Shown: piece after piece, positions 1 to 10,065 of the stretch | How positions within the stretch are numbered: the first letter of the stretch is position 1 | Layout of the letters: each line of letters begins with the position of its first letter | Source of the DNA: Maribacter sp. | Lineage (GTDB): Bacteria > Bacteroidota > Bacteroidia > Flavobacteriales > Flavobacteriaceae | Reading direction: 5' to 3' | Assembly (NCBI GenBank): GCA_029287355.1 | Contig: JARFRH010000026.1 | Coordinates: 1 to 43,423, forward strand | Length of the DNA: 43,423 nt | Notes under the pieces: model-generated | Databases searched by the model: none | What the model saw: the letters and a program-made list of their open reading frames with translations, nothing else | Told to the model about the DNA's origin: nothing | Made by a program: the position numbers and the translations under genes

Positions 1-1945
1 CAGGTAGTCCATTCATGGCCTCAAAAATGCCCTCAAAATCTTCGCGCTGCATGGGCAAAAGGTCTTCCAATGCATGTTTTCGGCCTTTTACGGTATCTGA
101 CAGGATCATTTCCCTCATGGCCTTAATACGATCCACCTCAAAGAACATATGCTCGGTACGGGTCAAACCGATACCTTTGGCCCCAAATTTTCTAGCCACC
201 TTGGCATCTTTCGGGGTGTCTGCATTGGTTCGTACCTCCATGGTAGTATATTTTTCCGCCAAATACATCAGCTCGGCAAATTCGCCACTTAAGGTGGGCT
301 CGATAGTGGCTACTTTTCCTTCTATAATATTTCCGGTTGAGCCATTCAACGAAATCCAGTCGCCTTCGTGGTATTCCTTGTCATCTACAGTCAGGGTGCG
401 GTTTTTGTAATCGATTTTCAAGGCACCTGCTCCTGATATGCAACATTTACCCATTCCCCTTGCAACAACCGCTGCGTGGGAGGTCATTCCACCTCGGGCA
501 GTCAAGATCCCTTTGGCCATGTTCATGCCTTCCAAGTCTTCGGGGGAAGTCTCGATACGAGTCAAAATAGTATTTCGAAATTTTTTGGCCTCATCCGCGA
601 AAAATACGATTTGACCAGTTGCCGCTCCTGGAGATGCAGGCAAGCCTTGTGCGATGATATGTGCTCTTTTAATGGCCTTTGGATCAAAGACCGGATGCAA
701 TAATTCATCCAACTTATTGGGCTCTATGCGGAGTAGGGCCTCTTTGTCATCCAACGATTCGTCCTTGAGCAGATCTATGGCAATTTTAACCATGGCAGCC
801 CCAGTGCGTTTACCATTGCGGGTCTGCAGGATCCAAAGTTTTCCTTCTTGTATGGTGAACTCCATATCCTGCATATCGCGGTAATGGTTCTCCAGTTTGT
901 TTTGGTATTCAAAAAGCTCCTTATAAATGGATGGCATCAATTCCTCTAATGACGGATAGTTTTCCGCTCGATCCGGTTCCTCGATTTTTGCCAATTCAGC
1001 CCATCGCTCTGAACCTAATTTGGTAATTTGTTGTGGAGTTCGAACACCAGCAACTACATCTTCGCCTTGGGCGTTGATCAGGTATTCGCCATTAAAGACG
1101 TTCTCGCCTGTACCTGCATCCCTGGTAAAACATACCCCTGTACCTGAAGCTTCTCCCATATTACCATACACCATGGCCTGTACGTTGACAGCAGTACCCC
1201 AATCGGCCGGGTATCCATGCATTTTTCGGTAGTAAATGGCTCGATTTCCGTTCCAACTATTGAACACGGCGATTACCGCTCCCCAAAGCTGCTGCCAAGG
1301 ATCTGACGGAAAATCATGTCCTGTACGTTTTTTGACCGCATCCTTAAAGTCATAGACCAGGTCTTTTAGATCTTGTATGGTAAAGTCCGTATCGAGCTGA
1401 ATCTCCCTTTTTTCCTTGAGGTGCTCCATGATTTCCTCAAAGGGATCGATATCATCTTTTGATTCGGGTTTCATCCCCAAAACAACCCCACCGTACATTT
1501 GGATAAAACGACGATAAGAGTCCCAAGCAAAACGATCATTTTTGGTCTTGGCCGCCAAACCTCTCACCACCTCATCGTTAAGACCTAGATTTAGCACTGT
1601 GTCCATCATACCCGGCATGGATACCCTGGCTCCGGAACGTACCGAAATCAATAAGGGATTCTTTTTGTCCCCAAAGGTCGTCCCCATAATATCCTCAATA
1701 TTTTCAACCGCTTTTTCAATATCCTCTTTGATTAAAGCCAAAACAGCTTCTTCGCCAAGTGCGTTGTATTCCGTGCAAACCTCAGTCGTAATTGTAAAAC
1801 CTGGTGGAACTGGAATACCGATGGCACTCATTTCCGCCAGATTGGCTCCTTTACCTCCAAGGAGGTTTTTCATTGTGCTGTTTCCGTCGGCGGTCTTGTT
1901 GCCGAACCGATAGACTCGGGTGCAGATGTCTTCCATTACTTCCAT
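1..1945 (-). CDS. ppdK: Pyruvate, phosphate dikinase (C-terminus cut by window edge)
   Basis: Reverse-strand translation from ATG at 1945: MEVMEDICTRVYRFGNKTADGNSTMKNLLGGKGANLAEMSAIGIPVPPGFTITTEVC...; contains the GGMTSHAAVVARGMGK phospho-His region. Not in the supplied ORF track because it runs off the edge. Confidence 0.95.
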   Translation of the reverse strand, partial: MEVMEDICTRVYRFGNKTADGNSTMKNLLGGKGANLAEMSAIGIPVPPGFTITTEVCTEYNALGEEAVLALIKEDIEKAVENIEDIMGTTFGDKKNPLLISVRSGARVSMPGMMDTVLNLGLNDEVVRGLAAKTKNDRFAWDSYRRFIQMYGGVVLGMKPESKDDIDPFEEIMEHLKEKREIQLDTDFTIQDLKDLVYDFKDAVKKRTGHDFPSDPWQQLWGAVIAVFNSWNGNRAIYYRKMHGYPADWGTAVNVQAMVYGNMGEASGTGVCFTRDAGTGENVFNGEYLINAQGEDVVAGVRTPQQITKLGSERWAELAKIEEPDRAENYPSLEELMPSIYKELFEYQNKLENHYRDMQDMEFTIQEGKLWILQTRNGKRTGAAMVKIAIDLLKDESLDDKEALLRIEPNKLDELLHPVFDPKAIKRAHIIAQGLPASPGAATGQIVFFADEAKKFRNTILTRIETSPEDLEGMNMAKGILTARGGMTSHAAVVARGMGKCCISGAGALKIDYKNRTLTVDDKEYHEGDWISLNGSTGNIIEGKVATIEPTLSGEFAELMYLAEKYTTMEVRTNADTPKDAKVARKFGAKGIGLTRTEHMFFEVDRIKAMREMILSDTVKGRKHALEDLLPMQREDFEGIFEAMNGLP

Positions 1946-2016
1946 ACTATAAAGTTTTAATTGTATTTCCGTTCATACGGGAGGTCAAAATTATGCACTT
2001 CAGAGAAGCATTTTCA

Positions 2017-2028
2017 TGACTATTATCA
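2017..2028 (-). promoter_or_regulatory. Crp/Fnr-like dyad TGATAATAGTCA (minus) for ppdK
   Basis: Centre 2022.5; perfect -7 TAATTTTG starts at 1993 (29.5 bp). Confidence 0.65.
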
Positions 2029-2139
2029 TACAATTTTGAATTGTTTTTCAAAGTATAGATATAAGGAAGGATTTTAAAAAACGGATGCCTTCTTATGTAA
2101 CAAAGGTTACACATAACCCCCATATTTATTGACTTTAGC

Positions 2140-2151
2140 TGACCTATGTCA
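2140..2151 (+). promoter_or_regulatory. Crp/Fnr-like dyad TGACCTATGTCA for DUF6799-like gene
   Basis: Centre 2145.5; -7 TATTTTTA at 2175 (29.5 bp). Confidence 0.65.
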
Positions 2152-2215
2152 TTGTAGGGGGTAGTTCTGTGCAATATTTTTACCTCATTATTAATCTAAA
2201 AAATGAAATGAAAAG

Positions 2216-2875
2216 ATGAAAAGAATACATTTTTTACTAGCATTTATAGTACTAGGAACTGCTGCACTAACAGCCCAAGATCAAGATAGAGATCAAGACC
2301 GGTTAATGTTGGTAGATGGCGATGTGCTCCAAATACGAGATCGTGATCAAATACGATTACAAGACCCTATTACCCTTGCTGACGGAACCATTGTAAACCC
2401 CGATGGTTGGTATACTACTCGAGATCGGGATCGCTTGCGTCTTCAAGATGGCGAATGTCTCGACAATGACGGTATAAAATATCGTAATGAATATCAATAC
2501 CGTTACAAGGTAAAACAGGAGAACAAAGGCTTGACCGATGCCCAAATTCAGGAACGCAATCAAAATCGATATCAGGTAATGTTGATTGATGGCGAAGCCT
2601 TTCAAATTAGAAATCGCGAACAGCACCGAATTCAAGAACACGTAAATCTCGGAGATGGAATTATCGTCAATCCTGACGGCAGCTACCAAAATTCGCAGCA
2701 AAAACAATTGCGCCTTAAAGATGGCGAGTGCATCAACATGGACGGTGCGATGTTTAAAAACACCTACCAACATCGTAAAATGATGGTTCAAAAAAACATG
2801 AAGGCGAACAAAATGATGAAAAAGGGAACAAAAAAGCCTATGACCAAAAAAAAGATAGGTAAAAAATCCTCCTAA
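2216..2875 (+). CDS. Secreted protein with two tandem DUF6799-like repeats (RDRDQ-rich)
   Basis: Signal peptide MKRIHFLLAFIVLGTAALTAQ; two about 85-aa repeats with (L/I)xDG...IVNPDG...LR LxDGEC. Confidence 0.75.
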   Translation: MKRIHFLLAFIVLGTAALTAQDQDRDQDRLMLVDGDVLQIRDRDQIRLQDPITLADGTIVNPDGWYTTRDRDRLRLQDGECLDNDGIKYRNEYQYRYKVKQENKGLTDAQIQERNQNRYQVMLIDGEAFQIRNREQHRIQEHVNLGDGIIVNPDGSYQNSQQKQLRLKDGECINMDGAMFKNTYQHRKMMVQKNMKANKMMKKGTKKPMTKKKIGKKSS

Positions 2876-2886
2876 TAATCCCTAGT

Positions 2887-2924
2887 GGGGCTTTAGCATA
2901 GGAATTTGATAAAGCCCCTTTCTA
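2887..2924 (+). terminator. Rho-independent terminator after the DUF6799-like gene
   Basis: GGGGCTTTA (2887-2895) / TAAAGCCCC (2910-2918) followed by TTTCT. Confidence 0.7.
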
Positions 2925-2945
2925 TTGACTTAATTTGTCCGCGCC

Positions 2946-3845
2946 ATGAAAATAAGACTCTTATGCTATTCACTTATAGCGTTTTTGATAAGTAAAGGCC
3001 TTATGGCCCAAAACAATCCACAATCAATTAAGGAAAAATCTAGCGAAGACAAATCGTATGTTTTGATGGATGTTAGTTACATCAATGACGCCGTATTTAT
3101 GGGAAGACGTGATTCAATTGCTGCCCCTTATCTATATCCTTCTATTGGATATTATGATAAATCGGGATTCTTTGCCGATGCTTCCGTCTCATATCTCACA
3201 GGTTCTGAAGAGAACCGAGTAGATTTATTCTTGATTACCGTAGGTTATATAGTCGACACCAAAAAATGGAGGGGTGGCATTTCGGGAACTGGCTATTTTT
3301 ACAATGAAGATAGCTACAATGTATTGTCGGAAGTTGTGGGCGACTTCACAGGTATCCTCAGCTATGACCTAAAGGCATTCGAACTGTCAATATCTGCCAG
3401 CAGTTATTTCAGCAACAGCTCAGCAGATATATTTGTTGGATTTATGGTCGATCGCACCTTTTATGCCGCGGAAAATAAACTCTTGATCGACCCTCGTATA
3501 TCATTATATGCAGGGTCACAATATTTTTATGAAGAATACTACAGCACCAGCCGTTTGGGCAACCGAAAAGGCGAGGGTAAGGGTTCTGGCAGTTCTGAAC
3601 CAACCATGGTTACTTCCGTTGAAATTACCGAAGCTTCCGAATTCAATTTTTTGGCGGTGGAGCTGAGTCTTCCTTTGCAATACTATCACAATTCATTTAT
3701 TTTTTCCGTTACCCCTGTTCTGGCCATTCCGCAAAGCAGTGCCACAATCACTAGCGAGGACGCCGTAATTAGTGAAAATTTGGAAAGTGTTTTCTATTTT
3801 TCTGCGGGAATCAGTTACTGGTTTAATACCAAGAAAAATGATTAA
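2946..3845 (+). CDS. Hypothetical secreted/outer-membrane protein
   Basis: 299-aa ORF with signal peptide and alternating beta-strand-like pattern ending in an aromatic/polar C-terminus. Confidence 0.6.
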   Translation: MKIRLLCYSLIAFLISKGLMAQNNPQSIKEKSSEDKSYVLMDVSYINDAVFMGRRDSIAAPYLYPSIGYYDKSGFFADASVSYLTGSEENRVDLFLITVGYIVDTKKWRGGISGTGYFYNEDSYNVLSEVVGDFTGILSYDLKAFELSISASSYFSNSSADIFVGFMVDRTFYAAENKLLIDPRISLYAGSQYFYEEYYSTSRLGNRKGEGKGSGSSEPTMVTSVEITEASEFNFLAVELSLPLQYYHNSFIFSVTPVLAIPQSSATITSEDAVISENLESVFYFSAGISYWFNTKKND

Positions 3846-3879
3846 TACTTATCTATTAATTCCTCATGACTGTAAGTTG

Positions 3880-3893
3880 GTAACAATAGTTAC
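3880..3893 (+). promoter_or_regulatory. Second-type dyad GTAACAATAGTTAC for the RND operon
   Basis: Centre 3886.5; perfect -7 TAATTTTG at 3916 (29.5 bp). Related dyad GTAACAAAGGTTAC at 2097-2110. Confidence 0.6.
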
Positions 3894-3942
3894 TCTGCAG
3901 ATGAATTTACCACAGTAATTTTGTCATAAATAAATTGATACA

Positions 3943-5244
3943 ATGAAGTACAGATTAATAGGGTTGTTGTTATTCGTTTTTTATTCAATACAGGCCCAAG
4001 AGGCGAGATTGATTACCAAAGATGAAGTTCTAGCCAAGGTACAGGAGAATAACAATACCCTTAAAATGGCCCAGCAAGATGTACTGGCCGCAAAGGGTGA
4101 TTTTAGACAGACGAATGCTATTTTGTTGCCGAATATCAGCGTTTCACATACAGGAATTGCCACTACCAATCCTTTGATGGCGTTTGGTTCAAAACTCAAC
4201 CAAAAGATACTTACGGCCGCCGATTTCAATCCTGGTTTATTAAACGAACCCAGTCAAATTGAAGATTACGCCACGCGTATTGAAATACGGCAACCACTAT
4301 TGAATTTCGACGGAATTTTTCAGCGCAAAGCAGCTAAGGCCAAATGGAACGCTACAGAACTGCAATCAGAACGTACACAAGATTATCTGGCGCTTGAGGT
4401 TGAAAAAGGTTATATGCAATTGCAACTCGCCTATAAAACGGTAGAAGTTTTGCAGAAAGCCCAAGAAAACGCCTTGGAAAACAAACGCATCGCGGACAAC
4501 AGTTTCAAACAGGGCTACTTACAAAAAGCGGATGTGTTGGCGGTTGAAGTGCGGGTAACCGAAATCGATAACCAAATACAATATGCCAAGAGCAATATTA
4601 AGAATGCAAGTGATTACTTATCGGTTTTGATGAATGATAACAACAATCTAATTTTAAAGCCTACAGATTCATTATCGCTGGTTGACCACACGATTGCAAC
4701 TAGTGACTTTTCTGAGAACCGAAAGGATATTTTGGCGATGAATTCAGCCACCGCTGCGTTTCTGCAAATGCACAAAGCCGATAAAATGAGCTTCTTACCT
4801 CAATTAAATGCTTTTGGAACCTACGAGCTTCATGATGATGAAATTTTTCAAGGAGACGCCAGTGGCTATTTATTCGGAGCCGAATTCAAATGGAATATTC
4901 TTGAAGGGAGCAAACGCTTCGGAAAAGCACAGAAAAGTAAGGCAGAATACAAAAAATCAATACTGGAGCTTGAACAATATAAAGCGGAAAGTCAGGTAGA
5001 GCTGAACAGGGCCAAACGGTCACTCCAAGATGCCAAAAACAGCGTTGGACTAACGGCCCTTGCACTAAGGCAATCAAAAGAATCACTTCGCATACGCGCA
5101 AATCGTTTTGAACAGGGCTTGGAAAAAACCACCGATTTGTTAATGGCCGAAACCCAATTCTCTCAAAAACAACTTGAATATTATACGACCATTTTTCAAC
5201 ACAATTACGCTCTGGCGTATGTGCGGTTTTTAACGAAAGAATAA
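3943..5244 (+). CDS. TolC-family outer membrane efflux protein
   Basis: 433-aa ORF, TolC-like heptad organisation, followed by adaptor and RND permease. Confidence 0.9.
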   Translation: MKYRLIGLLLFVFYSIQAQEARLITKDEVLAKVQENNNTLKMAQQDVLAAKGDFRQTNAILLPNISVSHTGIATTNPLMAFGSKLNQKILTAADFNPGLLNEPSQIEDYATRIEIRQPLLNFDGIFQRKAAKAKWNATELQSERTQDYLALEVEKGYMQLQLAYKTVEVLQKAQENALENKRIADNSFKQGYLQKADVLAVEVRVTEIDNQIQYAKSNIKNASDYLSVLMNDNNNLILKPTDSLSLVDHTIATSDFSENRKDILAMNSATAAFLQMHKADKMSFLPQLNAFGTYELHDDEIFQGDASGYLFGAEFKWNILEGSKRFGKAQKSKAEYKKSILELEQYKAESQVELNRAKRSLQDAKNSVGLTALALRQSKESLRIRANRFEQGLEKTTDLLMAETQFSQKQLEYYTTIFQHNYALAYVRFLTKE

Positions 5245-5291
5245 ATACAAACGATAACATCAATAACAAGAAGTACCTAATATAAAATGAT

Positions 5292-6371
5292 ATGAAACAT
5301 AAAAACCATATTGTCGGACTTTTCGTAATAGCCTTACTGGCAGTGAGTTGCGGTGGAGAAGACAAAAAAGCGGTAGCCGATACTTCCCCCGCGGTGGCCG
5401 TTGAAGTAAAGACCGTTTCTGAAGACAATAGCAGTCCTTTTTTGACGGTTAGTGGCAAAGTAGAAGCAATCGAAAGCGCTGACATCAGTACCCGTATGAT
5501 GGGTTATGTGGACAAAATCTATGTTCAAGTGGGAGATAAAGTGCGAAACGGACAACTATTGATAAGTGTAAACAATGCCGATGTTTCTGCGAAATTGGCT
5601 CAGGTGAATGCAGGCATTGTCGAAGCAACGGCAGCCTTCACGAATGCTGAAAAAGACTATAACAGATTCACCGTATTGTTTCAAGAGAACAGCGCGACAC
5701 AAAAAGAATTGGATGATATAACCGCAAACTACAACATGGCAAAAGCACGTTTAGAGTCTGCCAAGCAAATGAAGAACGAGGTAAACGCTCAATTATCATA
5801 CGCGAACATTCGGGCTCCGTTTAACGGTGTAGTAACCAACAAATTCATCGATGCAGGTGATATGGCAAACCCCGGAGTACCATTGTTGGAAGTAGAGTCA
5901 CCAGGAAAGTATCAAGTTTTGGCAATGGTGCCCGAATCAGAAATTCTGGAAATAAAAAAAGACTCTGAAGTAACCATAGAAATAAAAGCATTGAACGAGA
6001 CCTTACCGGGCAAAGTAACTGAGGTAAGCACTTCGGCTAAAAATACTGGAGGGCAATACTTGGTAAAAGTTATTTTGAATAAAACCAATGCCCGAATACG
6101 ATCGGGTATGTATGCGACAGTACAGTTTCCGGTCGCTCGAAAAACTACTAGTTCAGCGGTTATGATTCCAGTAAACGCTATTGTAAATAATGGACAATTA
6201 ACAGGAGTTTATACGGTTAGCCAAAGCAATACCGCACTATTGCGTTGGTTACGCCTGGGAAGAACTTTCGGTGACAAAGTAGAAGTGCTATCTGGACTCT
6301 CCCCTGATGAACAATACATTGTTTCATCAGAAGGAAGACTATATAATGGTGTGAGAATCACAAAACAATAA
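5292..6371 (+). CDS. RND efflux periplasmic adaptor subunit (lipoprotein)
   Basis: Lipobox AVSCGG; barrel-sandwich/coiled-coil pattern (GYVDKIYVQVGDKVRNGQLL, NIRAPFNGVVTNKFIDAGDM). Confidence 0.9.
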   Translation: MKHKNHIVGLFVIALLAVSCGGEDKKAVADTSPAVAVEVKTVSEDNSSPFLTVSGKVEAIESADISTRMMGYVDKIYVQVGDKVRNGQLLISVNNADVSAKLAQVNAGIVEATAAFTNAEKDYNRFTVLFQENSATQKELDDITANYNMAKARLESAKQMKNEVNAQLSYANIRAPFNGVVTNKFIDAGDMANPGVPLLEVESPGKYQVLAMVPESEILEIKKDSEVTIEIKALNETLPGKVTEVSTSAKNTGGQYLVKVILNKTNARIRSGMYATVQFPVARKTTSSAVMIPVNAIVNNGQLTGVYTVSQSNTALLRWLRLGRTFGDKVEVLSGLSPDEQYIVSSEGRLYNGVRITKQ

Positions 6372-6480
6372 ACGGGCCTGCATTAGGCATGCCCATCGGC
6401 AGGCAGGGATTGTAGCGGTTACCCCGCTTCCATCAGTTGGCAGAGAGGGGTAAGAGCGGAAAGCTCGCCCGAACGCTCAA
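6372..6480. repeat. Structured intergenic element between adaptor and permease genes (REP-like)
   Basis: GCCTGC...GGCAGGC and TTACCCC...GGGGTAA inverted repeats plus AGGGATTGTAGCGG / GAGCGGAAAGCTCGCCCGAACGC blocks. Confidence 0.45.
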
Positions 6481-6498
6481 ATTAAACAAGTAGAAAGA

Positions 6499-9400
6499 AT
6501 GAAGGAAGGTTTAGCTGGCAAAATTGCCAAAATGTTCATAGGAAGCAAGTTAACGGTGCTTCTGATGATTGTTTTCATGGTCATCGGAGTATATAGCTCG
6601 TTTTTGATTCCGCGGGAAGAGGAGCCTCAAATTGATGTGCCCATGGCGGATATTTTTGTGGGATACCCAGGGGCGAGCCCCACAGAAGTGGAGTCGCGCG
6701 TCATTAAGCCTTTAGAGAAACTGATTTCGAATATCAAAGGAGTGGAATACGTGTATTCCACGTCGATGAAGGAGCAGGGAATGGTCATCGTACAGTTTTA
6801 TGTAGGTGAGGATATTGAACGTTCGTTCGTGAAACTGTACAACGAAATCAACAAGCACATGGACCAAATGCCGCAGGGGGTAACGTTTCCATTAGTTAAA
6901 ACGCGCGCTATCGATGATGTTCCCATGCTTGGTCTGACTTTGTGGAGTGAAAATTATGATGGGTATCAGTTGAGCCAAATGGCGCAGGAATTGGAAAGTG
7001 AGATCAAGAAGGTGAGCGAAGTGGCGATTACCCATAAGATTGGTAACCAAAACCGTCAGTTACGTGTAGTTTTGGACAAGGACAAATTGGCTGCCAGCGG
7101 ACTGGATTTCTTGTCGGTTTCTGAAATGATCAAGGCGAATAACGTGCAGTTAAGCTCCGGTAGTTTTGATAAAAACGACACGGAGTTTTTGGTCAACACG
7201 GGCAAGTTTTTAGCATCGGTTGCCGATGTAGAAAATCTAGTGGTTGGGGTACAACAGAATCAACCTATTTATTTGAAGCAAATAGCAAGCATCATCGACG
7301 GCCCTGAAATTCCGCAAAGTTATGTGTCTTTAGGGTTCGGACAGGCGAGTGATAAAATTACTGATTACAAATCCGAATATCCTGCGGTTACTATATCAGT
7401 TGCGAAAAGAAAAGGTGCGGATGCGATGAAAATTGCCGATATCGTTATTGATAAAGTAGACCACTTACGTTCCACCTTAATTCCCGATGATGTACATGTA
7501 GAAATTACCAGAAACTACGGGGAAACTGCGTCTCATAAAGTATCGGAATTACTACTGCACCTTATAGGCTCTATTATTGCGGTTACCCTTGTGGTTATGT
7601 TAGCAATGGGCTGGCGAGGTGGTTTGGTGGTTTTCTTATCGGTTCCCATTACGTTTGCCTTAACGTTGTTGAGCTACTATATGTTAGATTATACCCTGAA
7701 TAGAATTACTCTTTTCGCATTGGTGTTTGTTACGGGTATAGTGGTTGATGATTCCATAATTATTGCCGAAAATATGCACAGGCATTTCAAAATGAAACGC
7801 CTTCCTTTTAAACAAGCTGCTCTGTATGCGATTAACGAAGTTGGTAACCCTACCATTTTGGCCACGTTTACGGTAATCGCCTCGGTATTACCAATGGCTT
7901 TCGTATCTGGATTAATGGGGCCATATATGGCTCCGATGCCCATTGGTGCTTCGATTGCGATGATTCTGTCCTTATTTGTGGCTTTGACCATTACGCCATA
8001 TTTAGGTTTTGTTTTCTTAAGGGGGAAAGACAAGAAAGGGAAAGTTGAGAAGAAAGAAAAGCCTTTGGAGGACACTTTTATTTACAGGCTATATAACAAA
8101 TTTGAACGCCCGTTAATAGAAAGTAGCCGCAAACGCTGGTTGTTTTTAGGATTGACCTTTTTATTGCTCATAGGCTCTATGGTCTTGTTTTTTACCAAAT
8201 CCGTAGCCGTAAAAATGTTGCCCTTCGATAACAAAAATGAGTTTCAAGTAGTCATCGATATGCCTGAAGGTACAACGCTCGAACGTACAGGAGTGGTGGC
8301 ACGGGAAATTGCACAATATCTGGCTACGCGCCCAGAAGTGGTAAACTATCAGAATTACATTGGTACATCCGCACCCATTACCTTTAATGGTTTGGTTCGT
8401 CATTACGATTTACGCGGGGGTAGTAATATGGCTGATATTCAAGTGAATCTTATTGACAAAGGAGAACGTTCTGCTCAAAGTCATGACATCGCAAAGTTGT
8501 TGCGACCGGAAATTCAAAAAATCGCAAGTACATTCAATGCGAACGTGAAAATAGTGGAGGTGCCACCGGGTCCTCCAGTGCTATCGACTATTGTTGCGGA
8601 AGTCTACGGACCAGATTACGATGAGCAAATGAAGATTGCCAACAATGTTCAAGAAATCTTGAAAAATACTGACGATGTGGTTGATATCGATTGGTTGGTG
8701 GAAGCCGACCAAACCGAATATCAATTCGACATCGATAAAGAAAAAGCAATGCTTTACGGGGTTGCACCACAGCAAATCGCCTATACTATGAACATGGCCA
8801 TGTCTAATAGGGCAATTACCAATTTGTATGACGAGGATGCCACCAATCAAGTTGCATTGGTATTGGCTTTGGATGAAAAGGAAAAATCAACTATTACGGA
8901 TATATCACAATTGAAGGTTACTTCTAAACTTGGCAATATGGTACCTATTGCAGATTTGGTCGATATCAAAGAAACGATAAGTGCCAAAAGCATCTACCGT
9001 AAAAATCAAAAACGTGTGGTATATGTGATGGCAGATATGGCGGGGAATTTGGAGAGTCCCGCCTACGCAATTTTAGGCATGGAAGAAAAACTGAAAGAAA
9101 TTGTCTTACCACAAGGGTATAAGATCAATGAAATGTATTTAGGTCAGCCTGATTTTGAAGATGACTATACGGTGAAGTGGGACGGGGAATGGCAAATTAC
9201 ACTGGAGGTTTTTAGAGATTTGGGAATCGCATTTTTAGGAGCCATTATCTTGATTTACATCTTAATAGTAGGTTGGTTTCAAAACTTCAAAGCACCAATA
9301 GTTATGATGGTTGCCATACCCTTATCTTTGATAGGAATTGTTTTGGGACATTGGATTATGGGCGCATTTTTTACAGCAACCTCTTTTATTGGAATGATAG

Positions 9401-9732
9401 CACTAGCGGGTATTATGGTTCGTAATTCGGTATTGCTTATCGATTTTATCAATTTACGCTTAGCTGAAGGAGTACCCTTAAAACAAGCTGCGATTGAGGC
9501 TGGAGCAGTAAGAACCACCCCGATTTTGTTAACTGCTGGAACGGTAGTCATTGGCGCATTCGTCATACTATTTGACCCCATTTTTCAAGGACTGGCTATT
9601 TCGTTGATGGGTGGAACGATAGTTTCAACTGTGTTGACCTTATTAGTGGTGCCTTTGGTATATTATATGATAGAGCGCAAGAATTATCCTGAGGAGGTGG
9701 TAAAAGAAATCAAAGATCATATTCAAGACTAA
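6499..9732 (+). CDS. Efflux RND transporter permease subunit
   Basis: 1077-aa ORF with typical AcrB/CusA-family TM blocks (VVDDSIIIAENMHRHF, GIMVRNSVLLIDF). Confidence 0.95.
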   Translation: MKEGLAGKIAKMFIGSKLTVLLMIVFMVIGVYSSFLIPREEEPQIDVPMADIFVGYPGASPTEVESRVIKPLEKLISNIKGVEYVYSTSMKEQGMVIVQFYVGEDIERSFVKLYNEINKHMDQMPQGVTFPLVKTRAIDDVPMLGLTLWSENYDGYQLSQMAQELESEIKKVSEVAITHKIGNQNRQLRVVLDKDKLAASGLDFLSVSEMIKANNVQLSSGSFDKNDTEFLVNTGKFLASVADVENLVVGVQQNQPIYLKQIASIIDGPEIPQSYVSLGFGQASDKITDYKSEYPAVTISVAKRKGADAMKIADIVIDKVDHLRSTLIPDDVHVEITRNYGETASHKVSELLLHLIGSIIAVTLVVMLAMGWRGGLVVFLSVPITFALTLLSYYMLDYTLNRITLFALVFVTGIVVDDSIIIAENMHRHFKMKRLPFKQAALYAINEVGNPTILATFTVIASVLPMAFVSGLMGPYMAPMPIGASIAMILSLFVALTITPYLGFVFLRGKDKKGKVEKKEKPLEDTFIYRLYNKFERPLIESSRKRWLFLGLTFLLLIGSMVLFFTKSVAVKMLPFDNKNEFQVVIDMPEGTTLERTGVVAREIAQYLATRPEVVNYQNYIGTSAPITFNGLVRHYDLRGGSNMADIQVNLIDKGERSAQSHDIAKLLRPEIQKIASTFNANVKIVEVPPGPPVLSTIVAEVYGPDYDEQMKIANNVQEILKNTDDVVDIDWLVEADQTEYQFDIDKEKAMLYGVAPQQIAYTMNMAMSNRAITNLYDEDATNQVALVLALDEKEKSTITDISQLKVTSKLGNMVPIADLVDIKETISAKSIYRKNQKRVVYVMADMAGNLESPAYAILGMEEKLKEIVLPQGYKINEMYLGQPDFEDDYTVKWDGEWQITLEVFRDLGIAFLGAIILIYILIVGWFQNFKAPIVMMVAIPLSLIGIVLGHWIMGAFFTATSFIGMIALAGIMVRNSVLLIDFINLRLAEGVPLKQAAIEAGAVRTTPILLTAGTVVIGAFVILFDPIFQGLAISLMGGTIVSTVLTLLVVPLVYYMIERKNYPEEVVKEIKDHIQD

Positions 9733-9742
9733 ATAATAAGCT

Positions 9743-10048
9743 ATGAAATTATTAATTGTAACCGTGGTGGCGGAGTTCGAAAAGGACATTTTACGACTCT
9801 TTAAAAAAGCCAAGATCGAGAGTTTTAGCGAGAGTCAAATCGATGGGTATAAGACTTCCACACCACTGGTTCGAACAGCAAGCTGGTTCCCTAGTGAAAA
9901 GGGTGGAATCGAATCGAGTTTGTTCTTTTCGTTCACGGAAGATGAAAATATTACTACCCTTTTTGAGCTAATTAAGACATTCAATAAAAATCTGGAAACC
10001 AACAATCCGATCAAGGCAGTGGTGGTTCCAATTGAAAAATCAATTTAA
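9743..10048 (+). CDS. Small cytosolic protein, possibly PII-like/DUF3240-like
   Basis: 101-aa ORF immediately downstream of the RND permease; ferredoxin-like beta-alpha-beta pattern. Confidence 0.55.
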   Translation: MKLLIVTVVAEFEKDILRLFKKAKIESFSESQIDGYKTSTPLVRTASWFPSEKGGIESSLFFSFTEDENITTLFELIKTFNKNLETNNPIKAVVVPIEKSI

Positions 10049-10065
10049 TCTTAAAAAATCATAAA

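Noticed and set aside
2097-2110. GTAACAAAGGTTAC as the primary operator of the DUF6799-like or ppdK gene
   Set aside because: No -7 element at 29.5 bp in either direction; only the TGACCTATGTCA and TGATAATAGTCA sites fit.
7689-8075. Antisense ORFs inside the RND permease and other large genes (e.g. 7689-8075, 8161-8403, 9279-9581, 17721-18170, 35161-35583)
   Set aside because: Shadow frames opposite strongly coding genes, low-complexity translations, no families.
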